From Streptomyces sp. NBS 14/10 (GTDB taxonomy: Bacteria; Actinomycetota; Actinomycetes; Streptomycetales; Streptomycetaceae): DNA of 51,879 bases. The stretch is from contig NZ_NCSM01000035.1 in the NCBI RefSeq assembly GCF_002224125.1, positions 1 through 51,879 of the forward strand. The letters are read 5' to 3'. Position numbers and translations under genes: made by a program. The number at the start of each line of letters is the position of its first letter. Positions within the stretch are counted from its first letter, which is position 1. Below the pieces are notes generated by a model. The model had not been told where the DNA came from and made no database searches. It saw nothing but the letters and a program-made list of their open reading frames with translations. Of this stretch, positions 24,572 to 32,734 are shown piece after piece.

Positions 24572-24712
24572 GGCACGATCATCCACCGCGCCGGCCGCAC
24601 CATCTACGAACACGACACCCAAGGTCGCCTCGTCCGCCGCACCACCGAACAACGACTCGCCGAGAACGGTGCAGCCGCCAACCGGATCCACTTCACCTGG
24701 GACGGGAAAGGA
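24572..24712 (+). pseudogene. Rhs / YD-repeat protein fragment
   Basis: An open stretch encodes GTIIHRAGRTIYEHD, TQGRLVRRTTEQRLAEN and RIHFTWDG. This is one canonical RHS repeat (xxRAGRTxYxxDxxGRLVRR ... xxFTWDG) of a polymorphic-toxin or wall-associated Rhs protein. There is no start codon with a ribosome site, no full repeat array, no core-processing motif and no toxin tail; the reading frame runs on only to 24829 without coding character. It is the relic of a much larger gene (such proteins are usually over 1000 residues). A DUF6188 gene follows directly. Confidence 0.7.
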
Positions 24713-24845
24713 GTGTCATGGCGCTTACAGCCACGCCTGGCACAACCTGTGAGCCACCTGGACTCAGGGACCTTCGGCCCTGAACGTCCTATCCGCTTCC
24801 GGCACTGCGCTCACGGTTCTCACCAGTGAGGATTGCGAGCTGCGG

Positions 24846-25127
24846 GTGGAGACGGCCGCAGTCGTCAAGAGACCTGCCGAGGGTGCGGCACCGTTCGATC
24901 CGGAATCCCCGGGTACAGCTGCGGTCCAGCTGGTGCAGCTAATTCATGATGCGATCATCCTAGCCAAGGTAGGAAGCATCGGGAATCTGGCGATCGCATT
25001 CGAGAGTGGGGCGGAATTGAGTGTTGCTCCGCATGCCGAGTACGAAGCTTGGGCTCTCGTCGAGCCGAACGGGAGGCAAGTGACGTGCATGGCCGGGGGC
25101 GAAGTTGCACTGTGGGGTGAACGGTAA
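24846..25127 (+). CDS. DUF6188-family protein, 5' end missing
   Basis: The product shows DUF6188 hallmarks: LRVETAAVVKRP near the start, LAIAFESGAELSVAPHAEYEAWAL, and GGEVALWGER at the end. Homology-like sequence continues upstream of the GTG at 24846 (ALTVLTSEDCE), but the frame reaches a TGA at 24750 without any ATG, GTG or TTG, so the natural N-terminal strands and start seem lost. DUF6188 genes in Streptomyces are often found near Rhs or other toxin genes, in keeping with a possible immunity role, but that is inference. Base use is clearly poorer in GC than in neighbours. It may be expressed from the GTG or be a pseudogene. Confidence 0.55.
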   Translation: METAAVVKRPAEGAAPFDPESPGTAAVQLVQLIHDAIILAKVGSIGNLAIAFESGAELSVAPHAEYEAWALVEPNGRQVTCMAGGEVALWGER

Positions 25128-25215
25128 TCGTGAAGCAACGCCTGGTCGAGGACGGCACAGCCGCCGAGCGGACCGATACGCGTGCTGTCCATGTTCTTCC
25201 CGGTCGGGAAGTGAG

Positions 25216-25563
25216 ATGTCCGACGTGAGACAGTGGAAATTTCGACACGAAGACGGGGAATGGCTGGCTTCCGCTGTTCCCCCGGCGAACGACAATCTTA
25301 CGGCCGCCATTGAAACTCTGGTAGTGCCGTTCGGAGAGAGTTGGCAGGCGGTCGAGAGTTATCTTGAGTCCTGGGACAGGATGGAGCACGAGAATGGTTT
25401 TGGCTATTCTCTCTCGACACCGGGAGCCGTTGCGTGCAGAGTCTCGAAAGAAACTGTTGAGATTTGCGATCTCTACGATCAGTTCGAGGACACACGCATC
25501 CCGGAAGCAGAGTTCATCAGCCTACTGAGGGAATTGTCCACGGCCATGCGAAAGGGCGCGTAG
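25216..25563 (+). CDS. Small acidic protein of unknown function (possible immunity protein)
   Basis: A 115-residue protein rich in Glu, Asp and Trp: VRQWKFRHEDGEWLAS, then SWQAVESYLESWDRMEHENGF and a helical IPEAEFISLLRELSTAMR end. I do not recognise a family. The ATG at 25216 follows GGGAAGTGAG. Codon use is less GC-rich than that of surrounding genes (frequent GAT, ATT, AAA, GTT), a sign of recent arrival. Its size, acidity and position behind an Rhs relic and a DUF6188 gene resemble immunity proteins of polymorphic toxin loci, but no toxin remains to test it against. Confidence 0.65.
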   Translation: MSDVRQWKFRHEDGEWLASAVPPANDNLTAAIETLVVPFGESWQAVESYLESWDRMEHENGFGYSLSTPGAVACRVSKETVEICDLYDQFEDTRIPEAEFISLLRELSTAMRKGA

Positions 25564-25749
25564 CCAAGCCTGCCACCCGCCCGGACGTCCGGACGGACGA
25601 ACCTGCGGGAGCATGCGCCGCGGCTGCAGGGGCTCGATGGGAATTAATCGCCCCCTTAGACACAGCGGCATGGTTCACTGCCGACGGACACACATCGACC
25701 GGACGCACCGGACGCGCACACCGAACCACTGACCGAAGGGGAGTCGCCC

Positions 25750-27276
25750 GTGCCGCATGAGATCGATCCGTCCTTCCTCGCGCTGCCGCTGCGCGCACTC
25801 GCGGACGCCGCCCTCGCGCGCGCCCGCGCGCTGGGGGCCGATCATGCCGACTTCCGCTTTGAGCGGGTGAGGAGCGCCGCTTGGCGGTTGCGGGATGGGA
25901 AGCCCGCAGGGTCTTCGGACACCACCGATCTGGGGTACGCGGTGCGGGTGGTGCACGGCGGGACCTGGGGGTTCGCTTCAGGGGTGGACCTGACCATGGA
26001 CGCCGCGGCGCGGGTGGCCGCGCAGGCGGTGGCCATGGCGAAGTTGTCGGGGCAGGTGATCCAGGCTGCGGGGTCCGAGGAGCGGGTGGAGCTGGCGGAT
26101 GAGCCGGTGCACGCGGATCGGACGTGGGTCTCGGCGTACGAGATCAACCCCTTTGACGTGCCGGACGCGGACAAGACCGGGCTGCTCACGGACTGGAGCG
26201 AGCGGCTGCTGAGGGCCGACGGGGTCGCACATGCGGACGCGTCGTTGCTGACCGTGCAGGAGAACAAGTTCTACGCGGACACCGCGGGCACCACGACCAC
26301 CCAACAGCGGGTCAGGGTGCATCCGCAGCTGACGGCGGTGGCGGTGGACCCGGAGAGCGGGGAGTTCGACTCGATGCGGACGCTCGCCCCGCCGGTCGGG
26401 CGGGGTTGGGAGTATCTGACCGGGGCGGGCGGCTGGGACTGGGACGCGGAGCTGGCGGAGATCCCGGAGTTGCTGGCGGAGAAGATGCGGGCGCCGTCGG
26501 TCGAGGCGGGCGCGTATGACCTGGTGGTCGACCCGTCGAATCTGTGGCTGACGATTCATGAGTCGATCGGGCACGCGACGGAGTTGGACCGCGCGCTGGG
26601 CTACGAGGCGGCGTACGCGGGCACCTCGTTCGCCACCTTCGATCAGCTGGGCAAGCTCAAGTACGGCTCCGAGATCATGAATGTCACGGGCGACCGGACG
26701 GCCGAGCACGGGCTGGCCACCATCGGGTACGACGACGAGGGCGTGGCCGCGCAGTCGTGGGATCTGGTCCGCGACGGCACGCTGGTCGGGTATCAGCTGG
26801 ACCGCAGGATCGCCAGGCTGACCGGTTTCGAGCGGTCCAACGGGTGCGCTTTCGCGGACTCCCCCGGTCATGTGCCGGTCCAGCGGATGGCGAACGTATC
26901 GCTCAAGCCCGCGCCGGACGGGCCCTCGACGGAGGAGCTGATCGGCGGCGTGGAGCGGGGGCTGTATCTCGTGGGTGACCGGTCGTGGTCGATCGACATG
27001 CAGCGCTACAACTTCCAGTTCACCGCGCAGCGGGCGTTCCGGATCGAGAACGGGCGGCTGGCGGGGCAGGTGCGGGACTTCGCCTACCAGGCCACGACCA
27101 CCGACTTCTGGGGCTCGATGGCCGCGGTCGGCGGGCCGCAGACGTATGTCCTGGGGGGCGCCTTCAACTGCGGCAAGGCCCAGCCGGGCCAGATCGCGGC
27201 CGTTTCGCACGGCTGCCCGTCCGCCCTGTTCCGGAACGTCAACATTTTGAACACCACGCAGGAGGCGGGTGCATGA
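25750..27276 (+). CDS. tldD: TldD metalloprotease subunit
   Basis: A 508-residue TldD. The zinc site HExxxH is HESIGH (His270, Glu271, His275), followed by ATELDRALGYEAAYAGTSFAT; the C-terminus carries the family's CGKAQPGQ and VSHGCPSALFRNVNIL. With TldE it forms a heterodimer that degrades unfolded or leader-bearing peptides and processes some ribosomal peptides. The GTG at 25750 follows AGGGGAG. Its stop codon overlaps the start of tldE (ATGA), so the two are translationally coupled. Confidence 0.93.
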   Translation: MPHEIDPSFLALPLRALADAALARARALGADHADFRFERVRSAAWRLRDGKPAGSSDTTDLGYAVRVVHGGTWGFASGVDLTMDAAARVAAQAVAMAKLSGQVIQAAGSEERVELADEPVHADRTWVSAYEINPFDVPDADKTGLLTDWSERLLRADGVAHADASLLTVQENKFYADTAGTTTTQQRVRVHPQLTAVAVDPESGEFDSMRTLAPPVGRGWEYLTGAGGWDWDAELAEIPELLAEKMRAPSVEAGAYDLVVDPSNLWLTIHESIGHATELDRALGYEAAYAGTSFATFDQLGKLKYGSEIMNVTGDRTAEHGLATIGYDDEGVAAQSWDLVRDGTLVGYQLDRRIARLTGFERSNGCAFADSPGHVPVQRMANVSLKPAPDGPSTEELIGGVERGLYLVGDRSWSIDMQRYNFQFTAQRAFRIENGRLAGQVRDFAYQATTTDFWGSMAAVGGPQTYVLGGAFNCGKAQPGQIAAVSHGCPSALFRNVNILNTTQEAGA

Positions 27277-28673
27277 GCGGCGTCAACAAGCCTCACGAGG
27301 TCGTCGAGCGGGCGCTGGAGCTGTCCCGGGCGGACGGCTGTGTGGTGATCGCCAATGAGAGCTCCACCGCCAATCTGCGCTGGGCTGGCAACGCCCTGAC
27401 GACCAACGGCGTGACCCGGGGCCGCACGCTCACGGTCGTGGCCACGGTCGACGGCGGCCAGGGCGCCGCCTCCGGTGTGGTGTCCCGGTCGGCCGTCACC
27501 GCCGAGGACCTGGAGCCGCTGGTACGGGCCGCCGAGGCGGCGGCCCGGGAGGCGGGGCCGGCGGAGGACGCCCAGCCGCTGGTGGAGGCGGCCGGTGAGG
27601 GGGCCGTATCGGCGGGGTTCACCGACGCGCCGGACGAGACCTCCTCCGAGGTGTTCGCGGCCTTCGCGCCCGCCCTCGGCGAATCGTTCGCGCAGGCGCG
27701 GGCGGGCGGCCGGGAGTTGTACGGGTTCGCCAACCACGAGGTCGTCACCAGCTACCTGGGCACCTCCACCGGGCTGCGGCTGCGCCACGACCAGCCGAGC
27801 GGGACGCTGGAGCTCAATGCCAAGTCCCCGGACCGCACCCGCTCGGCCTGGGCCGGGCAGGCGACGCGCGACTTCAAGGACGTGGACCCGGCCGCGATCG
27901 ACGCCGAGCTGGCCCGGCGGCTGGTGTGGGCGCAGCGGAAGATCGACCTTCCGGCCGGGCGGTACGAGACGCTGCTGCCCCCGACGGCGGTCGCCGACCT
28001 GCTGATCTACCAGCTCTGGTCCTCGGCGGCGCGGGACGCGGCGGAGGGCCGTACGGTCTTCTCCAAGCCGGGCGGCGGTACGCGGATCGGCGAGAAGCTG
28101 AGCGACCTGCCGCTGACGCTGCGCAGCGACCCGGCGGCGCCCGGTCTGGAGGCTGCGCCGTTTGTGATCGCGCACTCCTCCGGGGACGACGCGTCGGTGT
28201 TCGACAACGGGCTGCCGCTGACCGCCACCGACTGGATCCGGGACGGTGTGCTGAACCAGCTGATCACCACGCGCCACACCGCCGGCCTGACCGATCTGCC
28301 GGTGGCCCCCGGGATCGACAATCTGATCCTGGACGGGGGCGGGCCGCGCTCGCTGGAGGAGATGGTGGCGGCCACCGAGCGGGGGTTGCTGCTGACCTGC
28401 CTGTGGTACATCCGCGAGGTCGACCCGGCCACCCTGCTGCTGACCGGGCTGACCCGGGACGGGGTCTATCTCGTGGAGGGCGGTGAGGTCGTCGGCGAGG
28501 TGAACAACTTCAGGTTCAACGACTCACCGGTGAGCCTGCTGTCCCGGGCGACCGAGGCGGGCCGCACCGAGCGGACGCTGCCGCGCGAGTGGGGCGACTG
28601 GTTCACCCGTGCCGCGATGCCCGCGCTGCGCGTCCCGGACTTCAATATGAGCTCCGTCAGCAAGGGCGTGTGA
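27273..28673 (+). CDS. tldE: TldE/PmbA metalloprotease subunit
   Basis: A 466-residue partner of TldD. As in other TldE proteins there is no HExxxH motif. It shows [27 protein letters not shown] near the N-terminus and [26 protein letters not shown] and [26 protein letters not shown] in the C-terminal barrel. The ATG at 27273 overlaps the tldD stop and has CAGGAGGCGGG upstream. Together they form the TldD/E protease; a microcin-like substrate gene is not visible nearby, so the role is probably general peptide turnover. Confidence 0.92.
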   Translation: MSGVNKPHEVVERALELSRADGCVVIANESSTANLRWAGNALTTNGVTRGRTLTVVATVDGGQGAASGVVSRSAVTAEDLEPLVRAAEAAAREAGPAEDAQPLVEAAGEGAVSAGFTDAPDETSSEVFAAFAPALGESFAQARAGGRELYGFANHEVVTSYLGTSTGLRLRHDQPSGTLELNAKSPDRTRSAWAGQATRDFKDVDPAAIDAELARRLVWAQRKIDLPAGRYETLLPPTAVADLLIYQLWSSAARDAAEGRTVFSKPGGGTRIGEKLSDLPLTLRSDPAAPGLEAAPFVIAHSSGDDASVFDNGLPLTATDWIRDGVLNQLITTRHTAGLTDLPVAPGIDNLILDGGGPRSLEEMVAATERGLLLTCLWYIREVDPATLLLTGLTRDGVYLVEGGEVVGEVNNFRFNDSPVSLLSRATEAGRTERTLPREWGDWFTRAAMPALRVPDFNMSSVSKGV

Positions 28674-28737
28674 CCCGGGCCAATAGACTGGTCCACGCCC
28701 ATCCATCCATCGATTCCCGACTACTACCAGGAACGCC

Positions 28738-30156
28738 ATGACACGCCTCGGCGAATCCGTCGCCCGCGCCAGCGCACTGCTCACCGCAGACCTCTCCTCC
28801 GACCAGACCGTGGAGAAGCTGCTCGAGGAGACGGGATCCCGGCGCTATCTGGACCTGACGGACCTGTCGGCGAAGGAGCAGGCCGAGCTGATCGCGGCGC
28901 GAGCGGTCGAGGTCCTGCCGGGCGTGGACCAGCTGGCCGAGCGGATCGAGGAGCGGCGGACGGCGGGCCGCGGGCTGAGCCTCAAGCTGGGCATCGACCC
29001 GACGGCCGCCGATGTACACCTCGGCCACGCCGTGCCGGTGATCATCCTCAGCCGCTTCCAGCGGATGGGGCACGACGTCACCCTGCTCATCGGTGACTTC
29101 ACCGCCAAGATCGGCGACCCCACCGGGCGTACGGCCGAGCGGCCGCCGCTCACCGACGACGACATCGCCCGGAATCTGGCGGGCTACCGGGATCAGGTCC
29201 GGCCCTTCTTCGACTTCGAGAAGGTCAGCTTCCGGCAGAACAGCGAGTGGCTGGCGCCGTACACCTTCCCGGAGCTGCTGGGGCTGCTCGCCCAGGTGCC
29301 GGCCTCCCAGCTGCTCCAGCGCGACGACTTCCGCAACCGGCTGGCCGAGGGCTCCGGGCTGACCATGTCGGAGCTGCTCTACCCGATCGCCCAGGGGCTC
29401 GACTCGGTCGCGCTGGAGTGCGATATCGAGCTCGGCGGCGCGGACCAGCTGCTCAATCTGCAGATGGGCCGCAAGCTGATGGAGCTGCGCGGGCAGCAGC
29501 CGCAGCTGGTCGTCACCATGCCGCTGATCGAGGGCACGGACGGCACCGGCGCCAAGATGTCCAAGTCCAAGGGCAACTACATCGCGCTGTCCGCGACCGC
29601 CGAGGACGTCTTCGGCAAGATCATGTCGATTCCGGACCGGCTGATGGCGCCGTACCTGCGGGCCTGGACCGAGTGGACCGACAGCGAGATCGACCTCGTC
29701 AAGGGGCGGCTGGAGGACCGGTCGCTGCACCCGATGGACCTGAAGAAGGTGCTGGCGGGCGAGATGGTGACGGCGCTGTACGGCTCGGCGGCGGCCAAGT
29801 CGGCGCGCGCCGGGTTCGTGGCGCAGTTCTCGAAGAAGTCCTTCACGGACGTCGAGGCCCTCCCGGAGGTCGACGCGGCGGAGCACGGCGCCGAGTCGAT
29901 CGCGACCGTACTGAGCAAGGTGCTCCAGTTCCAGCCGAGCGCGTCGGCGGCCCGCCGGGTCGCCAAGCAGAACGGGCTGCGCCTGGTCGTCGAGACCGAG
30001 GGCGGGCAGGAGTCCACGGTGCTCACCGAGGCGCAGGCGGTGCGGCCGCTGGCCGAGGTGGCGGCGGAGGTCCTGGCGGGCGCCGGGCTCACCGCCGACT
30101 CGGGAAGCGTCTACCTCAAGGCGGGGCGGAAGATCGCCCGGCTGCGGGGGCTGTGA
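28738..30156 (+). CDS. tyrS: Tyrosyl-tRNA synthetase (TyrZ-type)
   Basis: Charges tRNA-Tyr. The product has 472 residues. The class-I HIGH motif is HLGH (94-97) within IDPTAADVHLGHAVPV, and the KMSKS motif is exact at 273-277 (GAKMSKSKGN); this combination marks the TyrZ type, not the KFGKT type of E. coli. An S4-like RNA-binding domain ends the protein (FQPSASAARRVAKQNGLRL ... VYLKAGRKIARL). The N-terminus has about 60 residues ahead of the catalytic core. The ATG at 28738 follows AGGAA. Only 64 bases separate it from tldE; no T-box leader fits there. Confidence 0.94.
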   Translation: MTRLGESVARASALLTADLSSDQTVEKLLEETGSRRYLDLTDLSAKEQAELIAARAVEVLPGVDQLAERIEERRTAGRGLSLKLGIDPTAADVHLGHAVPVIILSRFQRMGHDVTLLIGDFTAKIGDPTGRTAERPPLTDDDIARNLAGYRDQVRPFFDFEKVSFRQNSEWLAPYTFPELLGLLAQVPASQLLQRDDFRNRLAEGSGLTMSELLYPIAQGLDSVALECDIELGGADQLLNLQMGRKLMELRGQQPQLVVTMPLIEGTDGTGAKMSKSKGNYIALSATAEDVFGKIMSIPDRLMAPYLRAWTEWTDSEIDLVKGRLEDRSLHPMDLKKVLAGEMVTALYGSAAAKSARAGFVAQFSKKSFTDVEALPEVDAAEHGAESIATVLSKVLQFQPSASAARRVAKQNGLRLVVETEGGQESTVLTEAQAVRPLAEVAAEVLAGAGLTADSGSVYLKAGRKIARLRGL

Positions 30157-30194
30157 GCGGCCGGTAGCCGCCCATCAGCGGTAGCCAGCTGTGA

Positions 30195-30235
30195 GCGGGG
30201 GTCGGTGCGCGTCCACCAAGCGCGCCGGCCCCCGC
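30195..30235. terminator. Bidirectional terminator hairpin
   Basis: GCGGGGG (30195-30201) pairs with CCCCCGC (30229-30235); an inner imperfect GTGCGC/GCGCGC stem extends it. It lies between tyrS and the convergent YeaQ-like gene. Confidence 0.65.
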
Positions 30236-30306
30236 CGTCCGTACAGCCCGTGCCCCCGCCGTCCGGCTCGGTGCCGTCTCGACTGGCCGGCCCCGCGCCA
30301 GCGGGC

Positions 30307-30591
30307 TCAGGCCCGTTCCCTTCGCCGTCTGCCGCCGCCCAGCGCCAGGTACAGGCGCGTGCCCACCGCGACGATCAGCACCGCTCCGGCCAGCTGGAGC
30401 GCATGCCGTCCCCAGTCGACACCCGAGGTGTGCCGGATGCCCACCCAGCCGGCCACCGCGTTGCCCACGATGGCGCCCAGGATGCCGTAGATCGTCGTCA
30501 ACCAGAGCGGGATGGGTTGCCTGCCGGGCAGGATGGCCCTGGCGATGACACCGAGCACCAGGCCTACGACAATGGCCCACAGCCAGTTCAT
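30307..30591 (-). CDS. GlsB/YeaQ/YmgE-family small membrane protein
   Basis: A 94-residue integral membrane protein with three hydrophobic segments: residues about 1-20 (NWLWAIVVGLVLGVIARAILPG), 30-50 (LTTIYGILGAIVGNAVAGWVG) and 62-82. The Gly-rich second helix and the ARAILPG loop are typical of the transglycosylase-associated / YeaQ stress family. An Arg-rich tail (GGGRRRRERA) faces the cytoplasm. These genes often respond to general stress sigma factors. The start at 30591 is the first ATG before the first helix. Confidence 0.88.
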   Translation of the reverse strand: MNWLWAIVVGLVLGVIARAILPGRQPIPLWLTTIYGILGAIVGNAVAGWVGIRHTSGVDWGRHALQLAGAVLIVAVGTRLYLALGGGRRRRERA

Positions 30592-30781
30592 GAACGCCTC
30601 CTCCGGCCAGATTGCGGGGGATGGTGGTGCGACGCACGCTGTAGTCGGCCGTACGCGTTACGTCGTAGCGAAGCCGCCACCCGTGAGGACCCCCACCCGT
30701 GTACCCCCTGGGGTTCGGGCGTAACGTGGGGTACGTCCGGAAGCGGGGAGTTCCGGCTTGGCGATCGGGTGGTGGAACGTG

Positions 30782-31171
30782 ATGCGGAAGCACAGCGAAG
30801 CCGAGGTCTTCCGGATCACCGGGGCTCGGCAGGGGCTGGCTGACGATGTGCGCGGCCGGCAGCGCCGCTACATCATCTCGATGTCGATCCGGACCGTGTC
30901 CGTCATCCTGGCCGCGGTGCTGTGGAACGTGGAGCGGCATGTGGCCGTCGTGGCCCTGGTGCTGGGTGCGGTGCTGCCGTACATCGCCGTGGTCATAGCG
31001 AACGCCGGCCGGGAGAACGCCCCCTCGCTTCCCTCCACCTTCGTCCCCGCCCCGCCCCGCCCGATGCTCATCTCCGGTCAGCAGAACGGGGGTTCCGGGT
31101 CGACCGGGGCGGAACCGGACGTGGAAGACGCCGGGGCGGCTACCGAAAATGGACGCGCCGAACGCGGCTGA
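30782..31171 (+). CDS. DUF3099 membrane protein
   Basis: A 129-residue actinobacterial protein. The core reads AEVFRITGARQGLADDVRGRQRRYIISMSIRTVSVILAAVLW, with two membrane helices at about 33-52 and 56-78, and a Pro- and Gly-rich C-terminal tail that is probably disordered. Function unknown; the family is a conserved small membrane group. The ATG at 30782 follows GGTGGTGGAACG. It is divergent from the YeaQ-like gene. Confidence 0.85.
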   Translation: MRKHSEAEVFRITGARQGLADDVRGRQRRYIISMSIRTVSVILAAVLWNVERHVAVVALVLGAVLPYIAVVIANAGRENAPSLPSTFVPAPPRPMLISGQQNGGSGSTGAEPDVEDAGAATENGRAERG

Positions 31172-31364
31172 CCTGGGCCGATCCCGTAAGCTCAGGAAAA
31201 CCTCAGATCAATTGCGCGGTTCCGGTGCACTGTGCCCTACCGCTCGTGACATACTTCGTACGCGCTCCGCATCCCCCGTCGGAGCGATGGACCGACGCCG
31301 GGCGGCTCCCCCCGTGGCTGCCCGGCGTCGCCATGTCCAGCACGGTTTCCGTAGAGTCTGCGGT

Positions 31365-31592
31365 GTGAACACTCCCGAGACCGACGCCGTCATCTGCTCC
31401 GCGAAGGGCTGCCGAGCCCCCGCCGTATGGGTGCTGGCCTGGAACAACCCGAAGATCCACACACCCGAGCGGCGCAAGACCTGGCTGGCGTGCGAGGAGC
31501 ACCGCGGGTATCTGTCCGACTTCCTCGGGGTGCGCGGTTTTCTCAAGGACGTGGTGACCCTGGACGAGTGGTCGTCAGCCGCCGATCACTGA
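31365..31592 (+). CDS. Small Cys/His protein of unknown function
   Basis: A 75-residue protein with CSAKGC near residue 11-16, then WVLAWNNPKIHTPERRKTWLACEEHRGYL and a conserved-looking VTLDEWSS end. CxxxxC plus CxxH suggests a small zinc-binding fold. It starts at a GTG (31365). Short proteins of this type recur in Streptomyces, usually unnamed or mis-named; I give no function. It ends 5 bases from the convergent moaA gene. Confidence 0.7.
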   Translation: MNTPETDAVICSAKGCRAPAVWVLAWNNPKIHTPERRKTWLACEEHRGYLSDFLGVRGFLKDVVTLDEWSSAADH

Positions 31593-31597
31593 CGCCG

Positions 31598-32587
31598 TCA
31601 CCCGCCGATCGCCGACATCGGGCGGTCGGGCTGCAGGAACGACGGGTCGTCCAGCCCGGAACCGGCCTTCTTGCCCCACATCGCCAGCCGCCACAGCCGG
31701 GCGATCTCCGCGTCCGGCGCGCCGGAGCGCAGCGCCCCGCGCAGATCGGACTCCTCGCGGGCGAACAGACAGGTGCGCACCTGGCCGTCGGCGGTGAGCC
31801 GGGTGCGGTCGCAGGCGCGGCAGAAGGGGCGGGTGACGGAGGCGATGACCCCGACGCGGACCGGGCCGCCGTCGACGAGCCAGCGCTCGGCGGGGGCGGA
31901 GCCGCGGGCCTCGTCACCCTCCGGGGTCAACTCGAAGCGGGTTCGCAGCGACGCCAGGATGTCCCCGGCGGTGATCATGCCGTCGCGCTTCCAGCCGTGC
32001 TGGGCGTCCAGCGGCATCTGCTCGATGAAGCGCAGCTCGTACTGGTGCGCGATGGCCCAGGCGAGCAGGTCGGGGGCCTCGTCGTCGTTGAGCCCGGGCA
32101 TCAGCACCGCGTTGACCTTCACCGGGGTGAGCCCGGCGGCGCTGGCGGCCTCCAGGCCACGCAGCACATCGGCGTGGCGCTTGCGCCGGGTCATGGTCTG
32201 GAAGACCTCGGGGCGCAGGGTGTCCAGTGAGACATTGACCCGGTCCAGGCCCGCGGCGCGCAGGGCGGCGGCGGTGCGCTCCAGGCCGATGCCGTTGGTG
32301 GTGAGCGATATCTGGGGGCGCGGGTCGAGGGCGGCGCTGCGCTCGACGATGCCGACGAGCCCGGGGCGCAGCAGCGGCTCACCGCCGGTGAAGCGGACTT
32401 CGGTGACCCCGAGGTCGGTGACGGCTATCCGGATCAGCCGGACGATCTCGTCGTCGGTGAGCAGATCGGGCTTGGCGAGCCACTGAAGGCCCTCTTCCGG
32501 CATGCAATAGGTGCAGCGCAGATTGCAGCGGTCGGTGAGGGAGACGCGCAGGTCTGTGGCGATACGACCGTAGGTGTCGATCAGCAT
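31598..32587 (-). CDS. moaA: GTP 3',8-cyclase MoaA (radical SAM)
   Basis: Catalyses the first step of molybdenum cofactor synthesis, rearranging GTP to 3',8-cyclo-7,8-dihydro-GTP. The 329-residue product has the N-terminal radical-SAM cluster CNLRCTYC (Cys21, Cys25, Cys28), the SAM-binding EVRFTGGEPLLRPGL, and the C-terminal second cluster beginning FCRACDRTRLTADGQVRTCLF. The terminal Gly-Gly (AIGG) needed for activity is present. The ATG at 32587 follows GGAGGGG. No moaC or moaE gene is adjacent. Confidence 0.95.
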   Translation of the reverse strand: MLIDTYGRIATDLRVSLTDRCNLRCTYCMPEEGLQWLAKPDLLTDDEIVRLIRIAVTDLGVTEVRFTGGEPLLRPGLVGIVERSAALDPRPQISLTTNGIGLERTAAALRAAGLDRVNVSLDTLRPEVFQTMTRRKRHADVLRGLEAASAAGLTPVKVNAVLMPGLNDDEAPDLLAWAIAHQYELRFIEQMPLDAQHGWKRDGMITAGDILASLRTRFELTPEGDEARGSAPAERWLVDGGPVRVGVIASVTRPFCRACDRTRLTADGQVRTCLFAREESDLRGALRSGAPDAEIARLWRLAMWGKKAGSGLDDPSFLQPDRPMSAIGG

Positions 32588-32734
32588 GGCGGCCCCTCCA
32601 CGGACTCGTGCCCAAAGTCTCGGCGCTACGGTCAATTCTCCCGCAGCGTACGCGACGCCTGTGACATTCGGGATTTCGCGAATCTCACCGCGCCGTCGGG
32701 CAGGTCCGTGGCGGGGCCGCCACCAGGTGAGGCG

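Noticed and set aside
25750..28673. TldD/TldE as processing enzymes of a ribosomal peptide cluster
   Set aside because: No precursor peptide, cyclase or exporter gene lies nearby; flanks are tyrS and the Rhs relic, so a housekeeping role is more likely.
28674..28737. T-box leader for tyrS
   Set aside because: Only 64 bases are available, too short for a T-box, and no T-box core sequence is present.
32588..32734. Molybdenum-cofactor riboswitch upstream of moaA
   Set aside because: The 147-base spacer shows no multi-stem fold of the known Moco RNA that I could recognise by eye.
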